A stretch of DNA of 64,000 bases, taken from NCBI RefSeq assembly GCF_001544015.1, contig NZ_AP014924.1, forward strand, positions 1,550,001 to 1,614,000, read 5' to 3'. This document shows, in pieces, positions 9,023 through 16,941 of this stretch. Below the pieces are notes generated by a model. It was given only the letters and a program-made list of their open reading frames with translations, was not told where the DNA came from and searched no databases. The stretch comes from Limnochorda pilosa (lineage in GTDB: Bacteria; Bacillota; Limnochordia; Limnochordales; Limnochordaceae). Position numbers and translations under genes: made by a program. How positions within the stretch are numbered: position 1 is the first letter of the stretch; each line of letters starts with the position of its first letter.

Positions 9023-9976
9023 ATGCTGAAGGACCTCCACATGCTGCCGAAAGTACGCGACGCGTGGAGCTACCTCTACGTCGAGCACTGCAAGATCGAC
9101 CGGGACGCTCGAGCGATCATGCTGCACGACGCTCGAGGTCGGGTGCCCGTGCCGTGTGCCAGCCTAAGCCTCCTGATGCTGGGACCGGGTACCTCGATAA
9201 CACACGCGGCCATTTCGTCCCTGGCGGACAACGGGTGTCTCGTGGCCTGGTCTGGCGAGCAGGGCGTAAGGTTTTACGCTCAAGGTATGGGGGAGACCAG
9301 GAGTGCGGCGAACCTCCTCAAGCAGGCAGCCTTGTGGGCCGATCCGCAACTGCACCTGAAGGTAGTCATTCGCATGTACGAGTTTCGTTTCGGTGAACCG
9401 ATCGAGCCTCGGATGACGCTCCGACAGATTCGAGGCAAGGAGGGCGTCCGAGTTCGGGAGGCTTACGCCCGCGCAAGTCGGGTGAGTGGCGTACCCTGGG
9501 AGGGCAGATCTTACGATCGGAGTTCTTGGGGCCGTTCCGACCCCATCAACCGGGCGCTATCGGCGGCTAACAGCTGCTTGTACGGGATCTGCCACGCGGC
9601 CATCGTATCTGCAGGCTTCTCGCCAGCTCTGGGATTCGTCCACACGGGAAAGATGTTGTCGTTCGTCTACGACGTGGCCGACCTCTACAAGACCGAGTTC
9701 TCGATTCCCGTGGCGTTCACGGAAACCGCAAAAGGGACGGAGAAGCTGGAAAGCCGGGTACGGCGGACATGTCGAGACGCGTTCACGGAGGGGCAGCTCT
9801 TGGCCAGGATCGTGCCCGATATTCAGTCCATCCTCAACGTCCCGCTACCACCGGGGGCCACGTCGACGGGTGCGTTTGATTCAGATGCAGCTCTTCCCGG
9901 AGGACTTTGGGACCCCGACGCCGGAAGCGTTGTCGGAGGCACGAACTTCGCCGTGGAAGGGAATGAGGCCTCGTGA
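9023..9976 (+). CDS. cas1: CRISPR integrase Cas1 (type I-E)
   Basis: With Cas2, Cas1 integrates new spacers at the leader end of the array. The protein has 317 residues. The metal-binding residues are in place: a glutamate in GVRVREAY, His207 in GFVHTGKMLSFVYD, and Asp217/Asp220 in YDVADLYKTE. These match Glu141, His208, Asp218 and Asp221 of the E. coli enzyme closely in spacing. The ATG at 9023 follows a G-rich site. Cas2 overlaps its end by four bases (GTGA). The mini-array lies directly upstream. Confidence 0.95.
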   Translation: MLKDLHMLPKVRDAWSYLYVEHCKIDRDARAIMLHDARGRVPVPCASLSLLMLGPGTSITHAAISSLADNGCLVAWSGEQGVRFYAQGMGETRSAANLLKQAALWADPQLHLKVVIRMYEFRFGEPIEPRMTLRQIRGKEGVRVREAYARASRVSGVPWEGRSYDRSSWGRSDPINRALSAANSCLYGICHAAIVSAGFSPALGFVHTGKMLSFVYDVADLYKTEFSIPVAFTETAKGTEKLESRVRRTCRDAFTEGQLLARIVPDIQSILNVPLPPGATSTGAFDSDAALPGGLWDPDAGSVVGGTNFAVEGNEAS

Positions 9977-10248
9977 CGGTGCTCATTCTGGAGAGCGTCT
10001 CCCCAGGCCTCCGTGGCGAGATCACCCGCTGGCTGCTCGAGCTCAAGCCAGGAGTATTCGTCGGCACTCTGTCGGCCATGGTTCGGGATCTTCTCTGGGA
10101 GAAGGTCTGCAACGAGGCGGCTGACGGCGGATGCGTCCTGGTGCATCGGGCGGCGAACGAGCAAGGCTTCGCGATTCGTATGGAGGGGCGCACCAGCAAA
10201 GTGGTTGAGGATTTCGAAGGGCTCCTCTTGATGAGAGTGCCAGAGTGA
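9973..10248 (+). CDS. cas2: CRISPR adaptation protein Cas2 (type I-E)
   Basis: Cas2 bridges two Cas1 dimers in the spacer-integration complex. The 91-residue protein has the short form and the N-terminus MTVLILESVSPGLRGEITRW typical of type I-E Cas2, plus the conserved GVFVGTLSAMVRDLLWEKV segment. The GTG start overlaps the cas1 stop, indicating coupled translation. It ends the CRISPR-Cas locus; decayed sequence follows. Confidence 0.94.
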   Translation: MTVLILESVSPGLRGEITRWLLELKPGVFVGTLSAMVRDLLWEKVCNEAADGGCVLVHRAANEQGFAIRMEGRTSKVVEDFEGLLLMRVPE

Positions 10249-10390
10249 CCGGGCCCGTGCCAAGCGTCGCCGCGCATGTGCGTTGACGCGCCGTGACGGG
10301 TGTGTTCGGCGCCCGCGTCGGCCCGCCCCCGGGCACGTTGCTGCTGAACTCTGCACCGGTTTGGAGAGTCCACGGGCAGCGAGGATCGAG

Positions 10391-10650
10391 TTATTGATCG
10401 AGTAGCCGCCGCACATCCTCCACCACATCCCCGGGCCCACCCCGAACGCATAGCTCAGCCGCAGCCGTGCTGCGGGGTCAATGAGGAAGAGCGCGGCCCT
10501 GTGGTTCATCCAGTACCCGTCCGGGGCGGTGGCGTCGGCGACCCGCTCGGCGTAGACGCCGTAGGCCTCGCGCACCTGAGCGAGATCTGCGGGCGTGCCG
10601 GTGAGGCCGACGAAGCTCGGGTCGAAGTAGGCCAGGTACCGGCGGAGCCC
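10391..10650 (-). pseudogene. SCO1/SenC family remnant, truncated and frameshifted
   Basis: On the minus strand the sequence reads RRYLAYFDPSFVGLTG and then YGVYAERV, GYWMNHRAALFLIDPAARL and LSYAFGVGPG, as in the C-terminal half of SCO1 copper-chaperone proteins. After GVGPG the family continuation (DVVEDVRRLLDQ and stop at 10391-10393) is found only in another frame, so there is a frameshift near 10440. The N-terminal half with the CxxxC copper site is absent. The remnant directly abuts the 3' edge of the CRISPR-Cas locus. The remaining sequence between 10249 and 10800 shows nothing else recognisable. Confidence 0.65.
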
Positions 10651-10800
10651 TGTGGAAGATGCTCAAGGGTGGCCTGGGTGAGAGGGGATCGGCACCGGTG
10701 GATGGGGAGACGAGCGGGGCGCCCAGCCACCCTCGGGTGTGAGGGATCGGGCTTGCCCTGCTCGCAGCTCCCCGCTTGTCGTGCATCCGCAACCTGGCCC

Positions 10801-12297
10801 CTACCGGTAAACCTTGCTCAGCTCCAGCGCCTGGCCCAGGTGGAGGATGCCCGCACCCAGGCCGTCGGTGGCCAGGGGGTCGCCGTTGGGCAGGCCGTCG
10901 GGTGGCGGGGTGGCGGAGCGAGCCAAGAGGTCGAGGACCACCCGGTCGATGCCCCGCTCCAGGGTGACGCCGGCCGGCCAGTGGGAGATCGCCTGGAGCA
11001 TGAGGGCCGAGGCGCCGGCCACCAGGGGCGTGGAGAAGGAGGTTCCCGCGTCCATGGCCACGTAGCCCGAGAAGGCGGCCTCGGGGTGCGAGGCGGCCAT
11101 GCCGATGAGGTCGTCGGTGTCTCCGGGGCCGGGTACGCCCAGGGCCTCGCCGCCGGGGGCGGCGATGTCGCCCCGGTGCGAGTAGCTTGCCCGTTGGCCC
11201 GCGCGGGTGGCGGCCGCGACGGCGATGGTGTACGGAAGCGACGCGGGCGGCTGGGCGGCGGGGATGGCCGACGCCTTGGCCGCCACGGCCGCGGTGTTCC
11301 CGGCCGCGGCACACGTGACGCCGCCCTGCTCGGCGAAGGCCATGAGCGCTTGCGCGAGGACGCCGTCGGTCCCCGAGGCGGGGCAGGTGCTTCCCAGGCT
11401 GAGGTTCATCACCGCGAACCGGCCCCGGCTACGGGTGGCGAAATCGGCCACAGCCCGCAGGAGGCCGAAGAGGTCGCCCTCGCCTGCATCGTTCAGCACC
11501 CGGTAGAGGTGGATCTCCGCGGCCGGGGCCACGGCGTGAACCAAAGAGGCACAGATGAGGCCGTGATCGGAGAGGTCCCGGAACTCTGTCCAGGAGGGTG
11601 TCACCAGGCCCGGAGTGGGTGCGCCCGGGTGGATGGTAAGCCAGGCGGGAGGGAAGGGGGTCGGGCTCACGCGGCGGGCGGGGGCCGTGTCCAGCACGGC
11701 CACCATCACCTGGGCCCCGTCTTCTTCGGGCGGGAGCAGGCGCCGGCCCGTCTCGTCGGTCAGGCCGATCATGCGAAAGGCGGGCTGGCTCAGGAAGAGG
11801 CGCTCCCCCCCAGCGGGGTCCTCGCCCACGTGCATCACCCGGCGAGCCAGCGTGTCGGTTTCCCACTCCAGGGGATCTCCGACGATGCAGTGGGGTTCCA
11901 CGTGCACGGCGAGGCCGGCGTCGGCCGCCAGCGCCCTCAGGCCGTCGGCCGCCTCTTCCAGGGCGCCGGTGGCCGCTGGGCCCAGGACGGGGCTGCGCTC
12001 GCTGCCCTCCCCTGCGGCCAGGGCCGGAAGGCGCAGGCGCACCACGTCCACGCTGGCTGTACCCGGCGCGGGAGGTACCCCCGCCCAGGGGTCGCCCGAG
12101 ACAGGTGGCCGCCTGCGGAAGGATCGGGACGCAGGAAGGGCCAGCCGGTCCAGGAGATCCAGGCGCGTGCCCGCCGCGGGGGCTCGTTGGAGCAGCTGCT
12201 GCACGTCGGCCTCTAGGCCGAGGATGAGTACCTCGCCGGGCACGTATCGGGGGCGCCGGGGCCGCAGGTTCGCAATGCCGTGGATGCCTCGCATCAT
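10801..12297 (-). CDS. Subtilisin-like serine protease (S8), apparently cytosolic
   Basis: A 498-residue S8 family protease. The catalytic triad is visible as Asp203 (VMVAVLDTAP), His245 (DHGLICAS) and Ser420 (GTSFSTPLVAGAS), with the oxyanion asparagine in AAAGNTAA. There is no signal peptide, no membrane segment and no classical propeptide; residues 1-190 form an unrecognised N-terminal region. It begins 42 bp after the TPR-CHAT gene and is the last gene of the set sigma factor, zinc-finger protein, TPR-CHAT, subtilase. I infer that the CHAT protease and this protease act in one pathway, perhaps one activating the other. The substrate cannot be told from sequence. Confidence 0.9.
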   Translation of the reverse strand: MMRGIHGIANLRPRRPRYVPGEVLILGLEADVQQLLQRAPAAGTRLDLLDRLALPASRSFRRRPPVSGDPWAGVPPAPGTASVDVVRLRLPALAAGEGSERSPVLGPAATGALEEAADGLRALAADAGLAVHVEPHCIVGDPLEWETDTLARRVMHVGEDPAGGERLFLSQPAFRMIGLTDETGRRLLPPEEDGAQVMVAVLDTAPARRVSPTPFPPAWLTIHPGAPTPGLVTPSWTEFRDLSDHGLICASLVHAVAPAAEIHLYRVLNDAGEGDLFGLLRAVADFATRSRGRFAVMNLSLGSTCPASGTDGVLAQALMAFAEQGGVTCAAAGNTAAVAAKASAIPAAQPPASLPYTIAVAAATRAGQRASYSHRGDIAAPGGEALGVPGPGDTDDLIGMAASHPEAAFSGYVAMDAGTSFSTPLVAGASALMLQAISHWPAGVTLERGIDRVVLDLLARSATPPPDGLPNGDPLATDGLGAGILHLGQALELSKVYR

Positions 12298-12339
12298 CGT
12301 CTTCGCCTCCCGTGAGATCGTCCACGCACGTCCGCGGGG

Positions 12340-15180
12340 TCAGAGGGGGCCGGCCGCCCCCACCAGGCCGAAAGCAGCCCAGAAGAAGGGGTGGCTCCAC
12401 CGCGAGCGCAACATCTGGTTCTGGGCCGAGCGCAGCGCGCCCGCCTTGGTCGCGCCGTCCAGGAGCGCGGCGTAGAAGGCGCGCATGAAGGGCACGGTGG
12501 CCGCGTCGCTGATCCGCCAGCGGCTCACCACCAGGGAGCGGCAGCCGCCCATGAGGAAGCCCGCCGCCAGACCTGCCAGCTCGTCCGCCTGGGTCACGTG
12601 CCCCGCCCCCGACTGGCAGCTGCTCAGCACCGCCAGGGAGGCGTGCAGCCGAAGCTGCGCCGCATCGCGGGCGGTGAAGGGGCCGTCGGCCAGGTGGAGG
12701 GCGGAGAAGCGGGGGCTCTCCATGCGAAACTCGCCGTGGGCCGCCACGTGCAACAGCCGGGCGCCAGGGTCTGCGAGGGCACCGGAGACGGCCCTGTCGC
12801 CCGTGAGAGGCCGGGTGCCCAGCAGACCGGCCACCTCCTCCGCCTCGGCATCGACCCCGGGGAGCAGCCCTCCGGGCGAGTGGGCGAGCACCAGAGCGTT
12901 GCGGGCCGGCGGCGACCGGTGGGCCGCATCCCGCTCGGCCTCGGTCACGTGCCGCCACAGGGCGACCGAGGGGGCCAGAACCGTCTCCTGGTGTTCCACC
13001 GCGTGGACTTCACCGTCGAAGAGCGCGGCGAAGGGGACGGTGTGGAGGAAGCCGTGCGGTACCACCAGCACCCGCTCGAGGCTGGCCAGGGTATCGCCGA
13101 AGGGCCGGTAGAGGTGGTCGTGAAGGCGTGCGAGCAGGGCCCGGGCGTTGGCGCCCAGGGCGGCCAGAGAGGCCGAGCCGGGCCGGCTCAGGGCCGGGCC
13201 GAGCTGCTGCACGGCCTGGGCGGTCGCCTCGGCGTTCAAGTAGAAGAGCGACAGGTTTCGGTGCACGGGCTCGGCGGAGCCCAGATCCAGCGCGAGGCGG
13301 AGCCCCCGCCGGTCCGAGAGGAAGCCGAGGATCCGGCTCCGGGTGACGAAGTACTCCAGGACGCCCTCGCCCCGGGCCAGGCGGAGCGGCCCGCCGGGGG
13401 CGTGCGAGATGCCCGCGGCCGGGTGCCGCGCGGCCCGGAGGAGCTCGAGCTCGTCGGAGAGGGCGACGATGCGGCTCTCCAGCTCCCGGCGCCGGTCGGC
13501 CGTGGCCAGGGAGGCGGGCGCGGCGCGCAGGCCCATGTCCTTCTGCTCGGCGTCGGGCAGGGGCAAGGCCGGGGCGCTCAGGCTGCGGTACGCCCGTTGT
13601 GCCTCGGCCAGGTCGCCGAGCAAGCGGGTCTCCCGGGGGTCCTCGGCGGGACCGTCCGTGTCGGGGGCGACCAGGAGGTCCACCAGGGTGCGGGCCTTGA
13701 TGCGGTCCACCAAGCGGTGGGCGTCGCGGGGCCGCCCGCTGCCCCAACGCGCCTCCACCAGGTCCTGATAGGCGCTGGCCCGGCCATCGAGGAAGGTGGC
13801 GCGGAACGCTGGTTGGAGGGTCACCCGCAGGCGCTCGGCCAGACCGATGGCCCGGGTGAGATGCCGGGCGGCGCCGGCTCCATCCCCCTGGAGGAGCGCG
13901 AGGCGACCCCTCTGATGGGCGAGCCGGAAGGTGAGGCCGGGCAAGCTCTCCCGCCGGGCGACGCGCCCGGCTCGAAGCAGCAGAGGTCGCACCTCTTCCT
14001 CGACGTGCACGTCCGGAACGCTCCCGGCGCGGCCCAAGAGCGCCTCAGCCCTGGCCAGGTCCGCCTGGGCCGCCGACGCGGCCATCTTGGTCTGGGCAAA
14101 GACACGCCCGGCGCTGGCCGCAGACGCCTCAGCCTCGGCCCACGCCCCGGCCCGCAAGGCCAGCTCGGCCTGCTCCAGATCCGTGTACGCGGCCCAGGAC
14201 GCGTAGCCGTGCTCTGCAAACCAGCGACCAGCCTCCCGCAAGGCGGCTCGGGCCGCCTCCACCTCGCCGAGCCGGCCAAGCGCGACCCCCCGGTAGGTGT
14301 GCGCACAGGCCACCTCAAAGGGCGCTTGGTCCTGGGAGACCAGCCGGGCGGCGCTTTCCGCCCGCGCCGCGGTCTCCTCCAGGCGGCCCAGCTCCAGGTA
14401 GCAGGCGGAGAGGAAGAGCTCGCAGACCAGCACGTCCCGCGGCATCGAGTGCTCGGCGAAGATCGCGCGGGACCGCCCCAGAGCCACCAGGCTCTCGCCG
14501 TAGCGGCCCAGCTGCAGCAGGGCCGCGCCCTGCACCATGAGGCTGCGGGCGGTGGAGACGTGGAGCCCTTCGGAGGCGAAGAAGGCGCCGGCCTGCCGGG
14601 CGGCCTCCAGGGACTCGGCGAACCGGCCGAGCTGCTGCAGCACCACGGCCCGGCTGTGGTTGCGGCGGGCGTCGGCGGCGGGGTCCGGCGGGGCCAGCCG
14701 GGCGAGCTCCGCAGACCGGTCGTAGCAGGTGAGCGCCTTGGCGGGCCGACCCAGGTAGTAGTGGATGCCGGCCATGTTGCTGAGCAGGCGGGAGGCATTG
14801 GCGTGGCGGCCCAGGGCCTGGAGGACCTCGAGCCCCGCCTGGCCGGCCTCCAGAGCCTCGGCATGGCGGCCCACCTGGCAGAGCGCGGGGATGCGGGCCG
14901 TCTGGGTGGACGCCCACCCCACGCGGTCTCCCGCCCGCTCGAACTCCGACAGGGCCTGGTCCAGCATGGAGAGGGCCTCCTCGGGGCGACCGGCGGCCCG
15001 CAGCGTGTTTCCCCGAGCCCTCAGCGCCCGGGCACGCGCCTCGCCCGGCTCCGCCGCCCGCGCCAGGAAGGCCTCGGAGCGCTCCAGGGCGCGGGACAGG
15101 TCCGTGCGGAGCAGGCGCTTCACCTCTTCCTCCAGGGCGGCCGCTTCGTCGGGACCTATGGAGTCACGGTGTGGGAGCAT
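12340..15180 (-). CDS. TPR-repeat CHAT-domain cysteine protease
   Basis: The protein of 946 residues has an N-terminal and central array of tetratricopeptide repeats (about residues 15-500, many A-x-x-x-G-x-x-x-E-A units such as GRPEEALSMLDQAL) and a C-terminal CHAT domain (about 660-946). CHAT domains are caspase-like proteases related to separase. The catalytic pair appears as His815 in LLHVAAHGEF and Cys855 in VLSSCQSGAG, 40 residues apart as usual for the family. It overlaps the upstream zinc-finger gene by 17 bp and precedes a subtilase. Known TPR-CHAT proteins act in type III-E CRISPR and in gasdermin-type cell-death systems; a related role here is inference. Confidence 0.9.
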   Translation of the reverse strand: MLPHRDSIGPDEAAALEEEVKRLLRTDLSRALERSEAFLARAAEPGEARARALRARGNTLRAAGRPEEALSMLDQALSEFERAGDRVGWASTQTARIPALCQVGRHAEALEAGQAGLEVLQALGRHANASRLLSNMAGIHYYLGRPAKALTCYDRSAELARLAPPDPAADARRNHSRAVVLQQLGRFAESLEAARQAGAFFASEGLHVSTARSLMVQGAALLQLGRYGESLVALGRSRAIFAEHSMPRDVLVCELFLSACYLELGRLEETAARAESAARLVSQDQAPFEVACAHTYRGVALGRLGEVEAARAALREAGRWFAEHGYASWAAYTDLEQAELALRAGAWAEAEASAASAGRVFAQTKMAASAAQADLARAEALLGRAGSVPDVHVEEEVRPLLLRAGRVARRESLPGLTFRLAHQRGRLALLQGDGAGAARHLTRAIGLAERLRVTLQPAFRATFLDGRASAYQDLVEARWGSGRPRDAHRLVDRIKARTLVDLLVAPDTDGPAEDPRETRLLGDLAEAQRAYRSLSAPALPLPDAEQKDMGLRAAPASLATADRRRELESRIVALSDELELLRAARHPAAGISHAPGGPLRLARGEGVLEYFVTRSRILGFLSDRRGLRLALDLGSAEPVHRNLSLFYLNAEATAQAVQQLGPALSRPGSASLAALGANARALLARLHDHLYRPFGDTLASLERVLVVPHGFLHTVPFAALFDGEVHAVEHQETVLAPSVALWRHVTEAERDAAHRSPPARNALVLAHSPGGLLPGVDAEAEEVAGLLGTRPLTGDRAVSGALADPGARLLHVAAHGEFRMESPRFSALHLADGPFTARDAAQLRLHASLAVLSSCQSGAGHVTQADELAGLAAGFLMGGCRSLVVSRWRISDAATVPFMRAFYAALLDGATKAGALRSAQNQMLRSRWSHPFFWAAFGLVGAAGPL

Positions 15181-15964
15181 CGGCGTCGCCCCTCGCGGAG
15201 TCCGTGCTAGGCCCCAACCGGATGCCCTTCACCCAGATGCGGGCTGCAGCGTGCTGCACCGCCAGGTCGTAGGCGCCCGCGGCCAGCCCGGCCAAAACGG
15301 CGTTCCCTGCGGGGTCCGTGCGAGCCGAGGCCACGATGTCCCCCTCGTGCCGCAGCCAGACGGGGAGATCGCCGGGGCTTCCCTCGACGGGCGCCACCAG
15401 CACCAGAAGGTCGAAACGGCCATGTGGGGCGGGCCTGGCCTGCAGGGCCACCATCGCCTCGTCCGAAGCGAAGGTGAGACCCAGGGCCGCGCCGCCTTCG
15501 TGCGACGGGGAGGCGCCACCCGGCGCCATCCGCCGTCCCGGAGCCCCTCGCACGCCCGCCGGAACAGGCATCGCAGGGCCGGAGATGCCTGCGCGCCCCG
15601 CCGTCTGGGGGCCCAGCAGGGAGGCAAGGGCGTCCGTCCACTGGAAGAGCCGTTCTTTGAAGGAGCCGGGCGCTCCGGGGGCCCGAGACGAGCTGAGATC
15701 CGCCGCCGGCGGCTCGGGGGTCTCGTCGGAACGCTCCAGGAACCGTTCCAGCAGCTCGAGCTCCTCCCGGCAGTGGGGGCACGTGGAAAGGTGGCGCGCG
15801 ATGCGGGCCTGCTCCGGCCCTGTCGAGAGTCCCAGGCGGTGCTCGCCCAGGGTCTGCGGGGACGGGCAGTCGGAACGAAGGGATGCGGCGAGGACCGCCT
15901 CGAGAGCCAAGAGCTCTGCGCCGCTCGGTTCAGGACGCCGCGTGCCGCGGCCCTCGTGGTTCAC
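15164..15964 (-). CDS. Zinc-finger anti-sigma-like protein with C-terminal beta domain
   Basis: A 266-residue protein. Residues about 25-75 carry the HxxxCxxC motif (HLSTCPHC) of zinc-finger anti-sigma factors. A proline/alanine-rich linker follows, and the C-terminus (about 165-255) looks like a small beta-sandwich of the carboxypeptidase-regulatory type (TDPAGNAVLAGLAAGAYDLAV). Unlike most ECF anti-sigma factors it has no transmembrane segment, so any signal should be cytosolic. The GTG start follows GGGGAGGTGAGC. It lies 83 bp after the sigma gene and overlaps the CHAT gene, which ties sigma activity to the protease set. The anti-sigma role is inferred from motif and position. Confidence 0.7.
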   Translation of the reverse strand: MNHEGRGTRRPEPSGAELLALEAVLAASLRSDCPSPQTLGEHRLGLSTGPEQARIARHLSTCPHCREELELLERFLERSDETPEPPAADLSSSRAPGAPGSFKERLFQWTDALASLLGPQTAGRAGISGPAMPVPAGVRGAPGRRMAPGGASPSHEGGAALGLTFASDEAMVALQARPAPHGRFDLLVLVAPVEGSPGDLPVWLRHEGDIVASARTDPAGNAVLAGLAAGAYDLAVQHAAARIWVKGIRLGPSTDSARGDADAPTP

Positions 15965-16047
15965 GCGCTCACCTCCCCTATGGGTAACGCTCGGAACCCT
16001 GCGTTTCGCGTGCGCTCCGCCCGTGCGGGCGCGCCCTCGCGCGGCCC

Positions 16048-16659
16048 TCAGCCTCGCCGGGCAAGGAAGTCCTCGAGTTCGGGGCTCCGGGCGAGCCGCT
16101 CCAGCACCCGGCGCTTGAGGGTATACACTTCCTGCACTGACGCGAAGAGGGCCGGGAACCGCGCGGCGATCTCGCGAGGAGGCAGGCCGCGCACGAAGGA
16201 AGCCTCGAGCAGGAGGCGTTCCCTTGCGCCGCGCACCACCCTCGCCACCAGCGACCAGAGGGCATCGCGTTCCTCCGAAGCCAAGGCCTGATCCTCAGGG
16301 CCGGGCGAGGGATCCGGCAGGCTGGGAGTGAGCTCGTCCAGACGCTCGGAGGCCTTCGGCGCCGGCCCTCGGAGCTCGTCCATGATCACGCTGTGCACGC
16401 AGAGCTTGAGGTACTGGAGCAGGGCCGGCCCTTCCTGGAAGCGGGCGGCCTTTGCCGGATCAACGGCCTGCCAGAGCCGCTCCAGCGCCCGGTTGGTGAA
16501 GTAGTCGGCGTCCTCCCCCGAAAGCCGAAAGGAGGGGTGCGCGTGCACCCAGGCCTGGACGCGCGGCGACAGAACGGCGTAGAGCCGCTCCCAGTCGTCG
16601 TCGCGTCGTTGGGCCAGCGCCCTTTGGAGGAGGGCGACGGCCTCGGGCTCCACCGTCAT
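16048..16659 (-). CDS. ECF-like RNA polymerase sigma factor
   Basis: The protein of 203 residues has a sigma region 2 (about 25-95, including DADYFTNRALERLWQAV and YLKLCVHSVIMDELR) and a region 4 helix-turn-helix (about 140-195, SFVRGLPPREIAARFP then TLKRRVLERL). The two are joined by an acidic, proline-rich linker. It is the first gene of the minus-strand set that includes the zinc-finger protein, CHAT protease and subtilase, so it probably drives that operon, perhaps itself too. The ATG lacks a strong ribosome binding site. Sigma factors of this type are often linked to CHAT genes in other bacteria. Confidence 0.85.
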   Translation of the reverse strand: MTVEPEAVALLQRALAQRRDDDWERLYAVLSPRVQAWVHAHPSFRLSGEDADYFTNRALERLWQAVDPAKAARFQEGPALLQYLKLCVHSVIMDELRGPAPKASERLDELTPSLPDPSPGPEDQALASEERDALWSLVARVVRGARERLLLEASFVRGLPPREIAARFPALFASVQEVYTLKRRVLERLARSPELEDFLARRG

Positions 16660-16826
16660 CCCAATCGGTTCACCGACCCCCGGGGCTTCTTAGCCACGGT
16701 TTCGGTGTCTGGAAGCGCGTTCCTGCGAACGACAGGTGAGAGGCAGGCGATCGGCGGGTGGGCGGAGCGTGCCGGGGCTTCCGGCTCTCAACCCCGCCCC
16801 ACCGCTTCACAGCCTGGCCCAACCGC

Positions 16827-16855
16827 TTGCCCGGGATGCCCCGGTCTGGTAACCT
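16827..16855 (+). promoter_or_regulatory. Probable promoter of the MFS gene
   Basis: TTGCCC (16827-16832) and TAACCT (16850-16855) are 17 bp apart, in the intergenic region between the divergent sigma factor and MFS genes, about 85 bp before the MFS start. Confidence 0.45.
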
Positions 16856-16941
16856 GATGGCCGGTATGTCGCTTCCGCCGGGACCAGCGGGCGGGACAGG
16901 CACGATGGGGCGCGAAGGCAAGAGAGGAGAGCGGGAAACAC

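Noticed and set aside
10501-12216. 571-codon plus-strand frame opposite the subtilase
   Set aside because: Antisense shadow; the minus-strand frame has the complete S8 catalytic triad.
12391-15210. Long plus-strand open frame (939 codons) opposite the CHAT gene
   Set aside because: A shadow of the GC-rich minus-strand gene, with no domain, no ribosome binding site and low-complexity composition.
16660-16690. GGTGAACCG handle sequence just before the sigma factor start (minus strand)
   Set aside because: Only the last nine bases match; the hairpin is different, and the same 9-mer also occurs inside the cas1 coding sequence at 9392-9400.
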